A DNA stretch of 64,000 nt from Trichormus sp. M33_DOE_039 (GTDB taxonomy: Bacteria; Cyanobacteriota; Cyanobacteriia; Cyanobacteriales; Nostocaceae), in contig DVDT01000075.1 of assembly GCA_015296085.1 (NCBI GenBank), positions 31,652-95,651 of the forward strand. The letters are read 5' to 3'. Made by a program: the position numbers and the translations under genes. The notes below the pieces were generated by a model. That model saw nothing but the letters and a program-made list of their open reading frames with translations, was not told the origin of the DNA and did not search any database. Positions 43,362 through 51,418 of this stretch are shown here, piece by piece (positions within the stretch are counted from its first letter, which is position 1; each line of letters starts with the position of its first letter).

Positions 43362-45776
43362 ATGTATGAACTACATCAATCGATTTTGGCTAATAGTGAA
43401 GAAACAACTACCTTGCGTCAGTTGATATTTGCGCTAGAGGCTTTAGATAAGCGTTACTTTCTTAGAAATGAGATTCTGCAAACTTTTGCTAAATACTGTC
43501 ATCAATTTCAAAAACCGACGTACTTTTATTATTCTTCCTCTGTTGCTAAATTAATTCACTGCACTCACGAAATCATTCTGGAGGAAGAAGCTATTTGGTT
43601 TGTGGTGCGTCCTAAAATTGCGAAACGAGAAGTTTGGCGACTGACATTAGATTTTTCCAAGTTTGAGGTGATGCCACCTGAAGCATTATTAGATGTGAGC
43701 GATCGCTTGGTCAATGCCTATGACCCCCACATTTTAGAAATTGACCTCAAGGCTTTTTATGAAAATTCCCCCAGAATCAGCGACCCTAGAAACATTGGTC
43801 AAGGTCTAGCCTTCCTCAACCATTATCTATGCAGTCAACTAGATACTGACATTCAGTATTGGTTTGAATTGATTTATTTAGCCTTACAATCTTTGCGATA
43901 CAATGGTACTCGCTTATTACTGAGCGATCGCATTTCCTCTGGTATTCAACTAGCGAGACAAATTCGCCAAGCCATTCAGTTTCTCAGTCAGCAACCACCT
44001 GACGCGCCCTACAGCAACTTTCACCATGACTTGCAAGCACTAGGTTTTGAACCAGGGTGGGGAAACACGGTTTCTCGCACCTTAGAAACCTTCACCCTTT
44101 TAGAAAGACTCATTGAAGCACCGCAACCAGCGATTCTGGAAGCATTTGTTTCGCGTGTTCCGGCTATCTCTCGTGTGCTTCTGGTTTCTATTCACGGTTG
44201 GGTAGCACAAGCAGATGTGATGGGACGGGACGAAACTTTGGGACAAGTCATTTATGTCTTGGAACAAGCACGAAGTTTAGAAAACAAACTCCGAGAAGAA
44301 ATCAAACTTGCTGGTCTTGACATTCTCGGTATTCGACCTCATGTAATTATTCTCACCCGCCTCATTCCTAACTGTGAAGGGACTTGTTGTAACCTGCGCT
44401 TGGAAAAAGTAGATGGTACAGAAAACGCCTGGATATTACGCGTTCCTTTTGGGGAATTTAATCCAGATATTACTAACAACTGGATAGCTAAATCTGATAT
44501 TTGGCCTTATTTAGAAACCTTTGCTAGCGATGCGGAACAAGAAATAATCAATCAGTTTAAGGGTAAACCAAACTTAATCATTGGCAATTATACAGATGGT
44601 AATTTAGTTGCCTTTTTGATGGCTCGACGGTTAAAAGTTACCCATTGTAATATTGCCCATTCCCTAGAAAAACCCAAACATTTATTCAGCGATCTTTATT
44701 GGCAAAACTTTGAAGAACAATATCACTTTTCTGCCCAATTTACCGCCGATTTAATCACCATGAATGCGGCAGACTTTATCGTTACATCGTCTTATCAAGA
44801 AATTGTCGGTACACCGGAAAGTATAGGACAATATGAATCCTACAAATGCTTTACTATGCCTCATTTATATCATGTAATTGATGGCATAGATTTATTTAAT
44901 CCTAAATTTAATATGATCCCGCCGGGAGTGAATGAGCAAGTTTTCTTTGATTACAGTCAGAAAAATCAGCGTAAACCCCATTTAACTACAAAAATATTTG
45001 ACTTACTATTGCATCAAGAACACCCACAAATTCTAGGTAAATTAGATGATGGGCAAAAGCGTCCCATCCTGGCTGTAGCACCGATAACTTCAATGAAAAA
45101 CCTTACTGGTTTGGTAGAATGTTTTGGTCAAAGTCCAGCATTAAAAGAGCATTGCAACTTAATTATTATCACTAGTAAGCTGCATACTTCAGAAGCCGCA
45201 AACCCAGCCGAAGCAGCAGAAATCCAAAAACTGCATAACTTGATTAATCAGTACGAACTCTATAATAAAATTCGTTGGGTAGGAATGCGTCTACCTAATG
45301 TAGAAGTAGGAGAAGCATACCGAATAGTAGCTGATTTGCGAGGAATTTATGTGCATTTTGCCAGATTTGAAGCCTTTGGTCGCAGTATTTTAGAAGCGAT
45401 GATTTCCGGTTTACCAACCTTTGCTACTAAGTTCGGTGGGGCTTTAGAGATTATTGAAGATTATGGTAATGGCTTTCATATCAACCCTACAGATTTAGAG
45501 GGGACAGCTAAGAAAATAGTGACATTTCTAGAAAAGTGCGATCGCCATCCCGAATACTGGCAAGAAATCTCAGAGTGGGTAAGTCAGCGTATTCACCACA
45601 AATACAACTGGCAGTTACATACAAATCAATTACTTTCATTAGCTAAAATCTACAGTTTTTGGAACTTTGTTGCACCAGAAAACACAGAAGCGAGGGTGCG
45701 TTATATGGAAAGTTTATTCCATTTAATTTATAAACCCAGAGCAGAAAAGATTTTAGAAAAGCATATGGGGAAATAA
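43362..45776 (+). CDS. sus: sucrose synthase (GT4)
   Basis: An 804-residue protein of the usual sucrose synthase length. The N-terminal regulatory half (about 1-260) is typical. The GT4 catalytic half shows NIAHSLEKPKHLFSDLYWQNFEEQYHFSAQFTADLI, which parallels plant enzymes closely (quoted as HSLEKPKHLFSDLYW), MIPPGVNEQVFF, and FEAFGRSILEAMISGLPTFATKFGGALEII with the E-x7-E nucleotide-sugar site. The enzyme interconverts sucrose plus NDP with NDP-glucose plus fructose in the cytoplasm. In Anabaena it works in the cleavage direction and links sucrose to polysaccharide. The next gene, a disaccharide phosphorylase fusion, starts 55 bp later. I cannot tell susA from susB by sequence alone. Confidence 0.95.
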   Translation: MYELHQSILANSEETTTLRQLIFALEALDKRYFLRNEILQTFAKYCHQFQKPTYFYYSSSVAKLIHCTHEIILEEEAIWFVVRPKIAKREVWRLTLDFSKFEVMPPEALLDVSDRLVNAYDPHILEIDLKAFYENSPRISDPRNIGQGLAFLNHYLCSQLDTDIQYWFELIYLALQSLRYNGTRLLLSDRISSGIQLARQIRQAIQFLSQQPPDAPYSNFHHDLQALGFEPGWGNTVSRTLETFTLLERLIEAPQPAILEAFVSRVPAISRVLLVSIHGWVAQADVMGRDETLGQVIYVLEQARSLENKLREEIKLAGLDILGIRPHVIILTRLIPNCEGTCCNLRLEKVDGTENAWILRVPFGEFNPDITNNWIAKSDIWPYLETFASDAEQEIINQFKGKPNLIIGNYTDGNLVAFLMARRLKVTHCNIAHSLEKPKHLFSDLYWQNFEEQYHFSAQFTADLITMNAADFIVTSSYQEIVGTPESIGQYESYKCFTMPHLYHVIDGIDLFNPKFNMIPPGVNEQVFFDYSQKNQRKPHLTTKIFDLLLHQEHPQILGKLDDGQKRPILAVAPITSMKNLTGLVECFGQSPALKEHCNLIIITSKLHTSEAANPAEAAEIQKLHNLINQYELYNKIRWVGMRLPNVEVGEAYRIVADLRGIYVHFARFEAFGRSILEAMISGLPTFATKFGGALEIIEDYGNGFHINPTDLEGTAKKIVTFLEKCDRHPEYWQEISEWVSQRIHHKYNWQLHTNQLLSLAKIYSFWNFVAPENTEARVRYMESLFHLIYKPRAEKILEKHMGK

Positions 45777-45831
45777 AAAGTAAAAATAAGAATTTGCATA
45801 AAATTTGACAATTTAATGAAGACTATGGGCT

Positions 45832-48800
45832 ATGAATCAACAATATACCTCTGGTGATTTTATCTATGAAGATTGGAGATTAATTGAAACTCAGTTTAAA
45901 CCTGAGCAAATCAATACTAGGGAAACTATCTTTACGATTGGTAATGGATACTTAGGCACAAGGGGTAGTTTTGAGGAAGGTTACAGTCGTATTCTACCCG
46001 CAACGTTTATTCATGGCGTTTATGATGATGTACCGATTGTTTATACAGAATTAGCCAATTGTCCTAACTGGCTACCGTTGGTAGTGACGATTAATGGCGA
46101 TCGCTTTCGTCTCGATCAAGGAGAAGTATTAGCATACAAACGACAACTAGATTTGCGTTATGGTCTTTTAAGTCGTTGGGTGCGTTGGCGTAGTCCCAAA
46201 AATAAAATTATTGACATCCGCTTTGAACGCTTCGCCTCTCTGGCGGATGTCCATGTTTTAGGACAGCGTTGTCAGTTAACATCCTATGATGGCGAGGCTT
46301 TGATTGAATTTCAAGCCAGCATCAATGGTTATGCAGAAAACCAAGGTTTCAATCACTGGGAAGGGATAGACCAAGGTAAAAGCGATCAGGGGATTTGGTT
46401 ACAAAGTCGTACCCGCAGCACGCGCATTGAAATTGGGATGGCGGCAAAAATGACGATATCGGGAACAGAAGCTGCTATGCAAGTTAGCACCGTACCTGGT
46501 TATCCCACCATCAGCACCACCTTTTTAGCCGCACCCCAACAAACCGTGACAGTGGAAAACATCGTGACAGTATTTACTTCGCGGGAGACTCAAACACCAA
46601 TCACCACCGCCCAAGCAAAACTTGCAGACATAGCTGATTACACCACATTATTCACAGACAATCAAACAGCTTGGGATCAGGTTTGGCAAACCAGCGACAT
46701 TGTGATCGAAGGCGATAGTCAAGCCGCTTTTGCTATTCGCTATAATCTGTTTCAGCTATTAATTGCCGCCCCGCGCCATGATGATCAAGTGAGTATTCCT
46801 GCCAAAACCCTGTCAGGATTTGGTTATCGGGGTCATATATTCTGGGATACAGAAATTTTTATCTTGCCCTTTTTCACTTATAACCAGCCCGATGTCGCCC
46901 GCAACTTACTCAGTTACCGCTATCACACCATAGCAGGCGCAAGACGCAAAGCAGCTCATTACGGCTTTAAAGGCGCAATGTATCCGTGGGAAAGTGCAGA
47001 TACAGGCGATGAAGTTACCCCCCGGTGGTCGTTACCAGATGATTATTATGGTGAAGACGTGAGAATTTGGTGCCGCGATCGCGAAATTCATAACAGTGCA
47101 GATATTGCCTACGCTGCCTATCACTATTGGCAAGCTACAGGCGATGATGAATGGATGCGCGACTATGGTGCAGAGATGATCTTAGATACGGCTATTTTTT
47201 GGGGTAGTCGAGTAGAATTTAATCCCCAATACAATAGATACGAAATTCGCGGCGTGATTGGTGCAGATGAATATCACGAATTTGTGCATAACAACACCTT
47301 CACTAACCGCATGGTGCAATGGCATTTAGAACAAGCCTCGAAAATTCTCACATGGTTGCAGCAACATTTCCCGGAACGCGCCGCCGAACTCACCCAGAAG
47401 TTGCAGCTTTCCTCAGAAATCCAAACCTATTGGCAAGACATCATCAATAAAATTTGGATTCTTTATGATCCCGCAACTGGACTAATTGAACAATTTGAAG
47501 GATTTTTCCAATTAAAAGATATTGACCTGAAAGAATACGAACCACGCCAAAAATCAATCCAAGCTGTTTTGGGGATGGAAGGAACGAACCAGACTCAAGT
47601 TCTCAAACAACCAGATGTCTTAATGCTGTTGTACTTGATGCGACCATTAGCAGAGTTTCCTTACGACCAAAAAATATTAGCAACAAATTGGCATTACTAC
47701 GCACCCCGCACTGATATCACCTATGGTTCATCCTTGGGGCCAGCTATCCACGCCATCTTAGCTTCAGACTTAGGCGACTCAATGAGAGCTTACAAACGGT
47801 TTATGCAAGCGGCAATGGTAGATTTAGAAGATAGTCGCGGTAACACCCAAGATGGTATTCACGGTGCGAGTGCGGGTGGTGTTTGGCAAGCAGTAGTTTT
47901 CGGCTTTGGGGGTATTCAGTTTACAGACAATGGCCCTATAGCCAACCCCCATTTACCCCCCAGTTGGTCACGCCTGCAATTTCAGCTACAGTGGCGTGGT
48001 CAGTGGTATCAGTTTGACTTGGGGGATAAGGGACTGGGGACTAGGGACTGGGGACTAGGGACTGGGAAAGAAACAGATAAGGAGAAGGGTAATCTACCCA
48101 ATCCACCCTTGGGGGTTCGTGAGTCGCACCCCTCCAGGGAAGCAAGCTACACGGGGCAAACCCCGAAGACCGCGCTGCATGATCAATCCCCGGACATTCG
48201 CGGGTTTATCTTTGACTTAGATGGCGTACTAACGGATACGGCTGAATATCATTACTTAGCATGGCAAAAATTGGCGAATGAGGAAGGTATTCCGTTTAAT
48301 CGGCAGGCGAATGAGGCTTTGCGTGGTGTGTCTCGGCGTGCTTCCTTAATGCTGATTATTGGAGATAGACCTTATTCAGAAGACCAAATTCAGGAGATGA
48401 TGGCACGAAAAAACCGTTATTACGTAGAGTTGATTGAACATATCACACCCAAGGATTTGTTACCGGGAGCGATCGCACTTTTGCAGGAACTGCGGCAAGC
48501 TGGCATTAAAATTGCGATCGGTTCGGGGAGTAAAAATGCTCGCACGGTCATCGAAAAACTCGGTATTGCTAATCTCATCGACTCTTTGGCTGACGGTTAC
48601 AGTGTTCAAACACCTAAACCCGCCCCTGATTTATTCCTTTATGCTGCCCGTCAGCTAGGTTTAAATCCAGCCCAATGTGTAGTTGTGGAAGATGCAGCCG
48701 CAGGTGTTGAAGCCGCCTTAGCTGGGGGAATGTGGGCTATAGGTATCGGCCCTGCAGAACGAGTAGGAAAAGCTCATATAGTTCTCCCTAGCCTCGCGGG

Positions 48801-48846
48801 TGTTAATTGGAGAGATTTACAGGCACAATTGAGTCGGAAAATTTAA
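45832..48846 (+). CDS. GH65 disaccharide phosphorylase fused to beta-phosphoglucomutase
   Basis: A 1004-residue two-enzyme protein. Residues 1-725 are a GH65 phosphorylase: an N-terminal beta-sandwich (NTRETIFTIGNGYLGTRGSF), FGYRGHIFWDTEIFILPFF, and the general acid in RGVIGADEYHEFVHNNTFTNRM (its Glu). Phosphate is bound near YGSSLGPAIHA. Residues of about 789-1004 are a HAD-type beta-phosphoglucomutase (FIFDLDGVLTDTAEYHYLAW, KPAPDLFLYAARQLG, CVVVEDAAAGVEAA). GH65 releases beta-glucose-1-phosphate from maltose, kojibiose or trehalose, and the mutase turns it into glucose-6-phosphate, so the fusion channels the product. The disaccharide cannot be told from sequence. The 60-residue linker (729-788) is encoded by intergenic-type repeats (see findings). 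Confidence 0.88.
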   Translation: MNQQYTSGDFIYEDWRLIETQFKPEQINTRETIFTIGNGYLGTRGSFEEGYSRILPATFIHGVYDDVPIVYTELANCPNWLPLVVTINGDRFRLDQGEVLAYKRQLDLRYGLLSRWVRWRSPKNKIIDIRFERFASLADVHVLGQRCQLTSYDGEALIEFQASINGYAENQGFNHWEGIDQGKSDQGIWLQSRTRSTRIEIGMAAKMTISGTEAAMQVSTVPGYPTISTTFLAAPQQTVTVENIVTVFTSRETQTPITTAQAKLADIADYTTLFTDNQTAWDQVWQTSDIVIEGDSQAAFAIRYNLFQLLIAAPRHDDQVSIPAKTLSGFGYRGHIFWDTEIFILPFFTYNQPDVARNLLSYRYHTIAGARRKAAHYGFKGAMYPWESADTGDEVTPRWSLPDDYYGEDVRIWCRDREIHNSADIAYAAYHYWQATGDDEWMRDYGAEMILDTAIFWGSRVEFNPQYNRYEIRGVIGADEYHEFVHNNTFTNRMVQWHLEQASKILTWLQQHFPERAAELTQKLQLSSEIQTYWQDIINKIWILYDPATGLIEQFEGFFQLKDIDLKEYEPRQKSIQAVLGMEGTNQTQVLKQPDVLMLLYLMRPLAEFPYDQKILATNWHYYAPRTDITYGSSLGPAIHAILASDLGDSMRAYKRFMQAAMVDLEDSRGNTQDGIHGASAGGVWQAVVFGFGGIQFTDNGPIANPHLPPSWSRLQFQLQWRGQWYQFDLGDKGLGTRDWGLGTGKETDKEKGNLPNPPLGVRESHPSREASYTGQTPKTALHDQSPDIRGFIFDLDGVLTDTAEYHYLAWQKLANEEGIPFNRQANEALRGVSRRASLMLIIGDRPYSEDQIQEMMARKNRYYVELIEHITPKDLLPGAIALLQELRQAGIKIAIGSGSKNARTVIEKLGIANLIDSLADGYSVQTPKPAPDLFLYAARQLGLNPAQCVVVEDAAAGVEAALAGGMWAIGIGPAERVGKAHIVLPSLAGVNWRDLQAQLSRKI
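48030..48064 (+). repeat. heptamer repeat inside the GH65-bPGM linker
   Basis: Five tandem heptamers alternating GGGACTG and GGGACTA lie inside the coding sequence and encode GLGTRDWGLGTG. The same heptamer type appears in non-coding DNA at 32788 and 51302. Just downstream (about 48112-48180) the linker also carries text resembling the intergenic palindromic repeats. Confidence 0.85.
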
Positions 48847-48987
48847 ACGCTAAGAGACGCAACGTTACAACCAAAGGTACGCTGAGGTAAACTCTCTGCA
48901 TCTCCTCGTGAACTTTTTCCTAATTTTATGCAGCAATGCCAACAAACTTGCTATTAAGTGGAACAATACACCACACCTTTAAGCAAC

Positions 48988-49470
48988 ATGGAACTTAAAT
49001 CAGTTTCTCTAGAAATTCCTGAAGATTGTAACCTCATCCTGGGGCAAACCCACTTTATTAAAACGATAGAAGACCTCTATGAAATTATGGTGGGAATATC
49101 AGCACAAGTGAAATTTGGTATTGCTTTTTGTGAAGCTTCGGGAGATTGTTTGATTAGAATTGCTGGCAATGATCTATCCTTACAAGAAATAGCCACCAAA
49201 AATGCTCAAGCAATAGGTGCAGGTCACAGCTTTATTATTTTACTCAAACAAGCCTATCCTATTAATTTCCTCAATGCTATTAAGCAATGTCCAGAGGTTT
49301 GTACAATTTACTGCGCCACAGCTAATCCTGTACAGGTGATTTTAGCTGAAACCGAGCAGGGGAGAGGTATTCTGGGGGTGATTGATGGCTTTTCACCTCA
49401 AGGCATAGAAACAACTGAGGATGTGAACACACGACATAATTTGCTCCGGCGCATTGGTTATAAGTTATAA
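48988..49470 (+). CDS. adenosine-specific kinase family protein
   Basis: A 160-residue protein (from ATG at 48988) that matches the adenosine-specific kinase/PAE0816 family: [97 protein letters not shown]. The family has a known fold and a proposed adenosine-phosphorylating activity, but in vivo substrates are unclear. A GTG at 48958 would add ten residues and is less likely. It lies 110 bp after the GH65 fusion gene; the small membrane protein gene follows 14 bp later, so the two probably share a transcript. Confidence 0.88.
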   Translation: MELKSVSLEIPEDCNLILGQTHFIKTIEDLYEIMVGISAQVKFGIAFCEASGDCLIRIAGNDLSLQEIATKNAQAIGAGHSFIILLKQAYPINFLNAIKQCPEVCTIYCATANPVQVILAETEQGRGILGVIDGFSPQGIETTEDVNTRHNLLRRIGYKL

Positions 49471-49484
49471 ACAATGGCAATAAT

Positions 49485-49928
49485 ATGTCTAATAATTATC
49501 AGGAAAAAATCATTACTCTATGGATAGTATTTCTCCTAGGAATACTGTTTCATACCCTATTAGGTTTAATGCCGCTTTTTCATGGATTAAGTGTAATTGA
49601 ATCTCAAAAAGCGACATCAATTAATCAAATATCGAGCATCATGTGGGGGATGTTAGGATTTTTTACTCTGCCAATGTTGGCAATCATCGCGACAGCTTTT
49701 ACTGCTAATAGACGCTATCGAGTGATTCACTTTGGGTTCACAATACTCTATAGCATCCTCAATTTAATTCATTTGATACTAGACTTACTTCTGCCCCAGG
49801 TTATCTGGTATCAAATTGCTTTGATGGTGCTACTATTTTTGATTGGTTTGCTATTAAATCTTGTCGCTTTTCAATGGATGAAAGCACCACTGAGAAATCA
49901 TCATCTCTCACCTGAACAATTAGCTTGA
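49485..49928 (+). CDS. small polytopic membrane protein, 147 aa
   Basis: Four hydrophobic helices (about 10-30, 50-73, 83-105, 108-132) with few charged residues between them and a hydrophilic C-terminal tail. No cleavable signal sequence, cysteine cluster or known motif is present. It begins 14 bp after the adenosine-specific kinase gene. The family is not recognised. A C-rich repeat follows the stop. Confidence 0.65.
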   Translation: MSNNYQEKIITLWIVFLLGILFHTLLGLMPLFHGLSVIESQKATSINQISSIMWGMLGFFTLPMLAIIATAFTANRRYRVIHFGFTILYSILNLIHLILDLLLPQVIWYQIALMVLLFLIGLLLNLVAFQWMKAPLRNHHLSPEQLA

Positions 49929-49941
49929 GTCATTAGTTATT

Positions 49942-49972
49942 CTCCCCCTGCTCCCCCTGCTCCCCCTGCTTT
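49942..49972. repeat. C-rich heptamer tandem repeat
   Basis: Three to four copies of CTCCCCCTG, with effective unit TCCCCCTGC (9 bp), lie between the convergent membrane-protein and secreted-protein genes. Confidence 0.7.
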
Positions 49973-49980
49973 CCTACACC

Positions 49981-50421
49981 CTACCTCTTCGGTTTTTGTT
50001 GTTGTGAAATCTCAATAGTGTAATTATATTGTTGTTGAGATAAATTACCGACCTTAATTGAGTAATCACCTGTGGGCCAGTAACCAGATAATTCGGCCTC
50101 ATTATTAGTGGAACTTTCTGCTAGCACACAAAAACGTCCTCCAGGCCCATCAATTAGCAATGTGGGTCTTCCTGTGCCTTTGGCTGTGACGCGCAAATAG
50201 GGTAAAGCCTCCGTTACTCTAATCACTTGATTGGGTGCGGTGGTAACATTACCACAGTTGCTCGGAACAGTTTTATCAGATGTACCATTAACAACAAGTG
50301 GATCTGAAGTTAAGTTACGGCTCATTTGAATCATCGGTGTTTGAGCAGCGATCGCTTCCGTCAGGATTAAGCTTGTTACCAAGGTAGTAGTAAGCACTTT
50401 TAATAAAGTAAAAGTATTCAT
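49981..50421 (-). CDS. secreted protein, 146 aa
   Basis: A signal peptide (hydrophobic core at about 5-22, likely cleavage after AIAAQ) is followed by a beta-rich domain: SNCGNVTTAPNQVIRVTEAL, LRVTAKGTGRPTLLIDGPGG, RFCVLAESSTNNEAELSGYW, and PTGDYSIKVGNLSQQQYNYT. The two cysteines may form a disulphide bond. The pattern of a glycine/proline-rich turn followed by a GxYxIxVG strand resembles small periplasmic beta-sandwich proteins that bind or coat, but I recognise no named family. The gene is convergent with the four-helix membrane-protein gene. Confidence 0.65.
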   Translation of the reverse strand: MNTFTLLKVLTTTLVTSLILTEAIAAQTPMIQMSRNLTSDPLVVNGTSDKTVPSNCGNVTTAPNQVIRVTEALPYLRVTAKGTGRPTLLIDGPGGRFCVLAESSTNNEAELSGYWPTGDYSIKVGNLSQQQYNYTIEISQQQKPKR

Positions 50422-50963
50422 ATATAAGTATCTCTCAGAATAATTTTTGACATAAACATCCTGATTAAATAGACGCTGATTAATAGGCGTTGTTCCTGAT
50501 AGTTATGTATAAAATTTTATAAATTTGTTTAACTCTATGTATAACTAAAGTGTGAAAATCCGATGAAGTAAGGAAATTATGAGGAAACTAGCAATAATTT
50601 CAGTATATATCTACAGAATTACAAAAATTCTTATATGCAAATTGAGTTATGAATCGTGAAATCTAAATCCAACAACCAGCGTCAATAGTTAAATTTACCC
50701 ACACAAACAGGTACTCCATACCAAGACATTAGCTAAAATCACAAACAAAACCACCAGAAATGATGGGAACTGATGCAGGGACGAAAAATCTCAAATTTGA
50801 GAAACAGGCGTTAGCGCAGCTTACTGTAGGTTTCGCTACGCAACAATTCACAATACCAAGTAGTAAATTTAACTTGATTTTCAGCTATCCTTGCGGAAAT
50901 TCTCATGAATAAAATGTGATGGTTTTGTCATTCAAAAAGTGTCTTAACTGAGGTACAACGTTA
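50422..50963. other. intergenic region, divergent promoters
   Basis: About 540 bp, AT-rich. It separates the secreted-protein gene (minus) from the small membrane-protein gene (plus). No tandem repeat or strong palindrome is visible. A fragment near 50815-50845 (GTTAGCGCAGCTTACTG, then CGCTACGC) resembles parts of dispersed cyanobacterial repeats. Confidence 0.45.
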
Positions 50964-51293
50964 ATGAATCCTCAATCAGAAGAAGAATTACAACGCCGCC
51001 TCCAGCAACTAGAGGCTGATATTAATTCCGCATCTGGAGAGTCAGCACCAAAACAGACTTCCCAGTTTAGTTGGTTAAATTGGCAACAACAGTTAGAACG
51101 AGGAAAACTTTGGTTTCAGAGTTTATCAGGGACAGGCAAGCTAGTATTTATCGGCGTTGCTGGCTTACTTGGCTTGTCAATTGTGCAGATGGTACTGAAA
51201 TTAGTAGTATCTGCCCTCAGTCTGGCACTGTTAGCAGGGTTAGTGTATCTTGGATACAAATTTTTTGTATCTGGTAACGCGAAAAATCAATAG
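50964..51293 (+). CDS. small membrane protein, 109 aa
   Basis: A short N-terminal coiled-coil-like segment (QSEEELQRRLQQLEADINS) is followed by a polar linker and then a C-terminal hydrophobic block (about 60-100) made of two membrane helices. It has the look of a cytoplasmic-facing membrane adaptor. No known family or catalytic motif is present. The gene lies 125 bp before the RDD-pentapeptide gene on the same strand, separated by a GGGACTG-type repeat, so it could share its transcript. Confidence 0.6.
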   Translation: MNPQSEEELQRRLQQLEADINSASGESAPKQTSQFSWLNWQQQLERGKLWFQSLSGTGKLVFIGVAGLLGLSIVQMVLKLVVSALSLALLAGLVYLGYKFFVSGNAKNQ

Positions 51294-51301
51294 CTGTGAC
51301 T

Positions 51302-51328
51302 GGGGACTGGGGGCTGGGGACTGGGAAA
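51302..51328 (+). repeat. GGGACTG-type heptamer repeat
   Basis: Three to four heptamers (GGGACTG, GGGGCTG, GGGACTG) lie between the small membrane protein and the RDD-pentapeptide gene. The same unit occurs in the linker of the GH65 fusion (48030-48064). Confidence 0.7.
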
Positions 51329-51418
51329 ACACTCGTATTTTTACTCAGCACTCAGCACCCATCACTCCCACACAAGGGACATAAAAATAAATACAAAGGT
51401 AATTAAGGTAATTATGTA

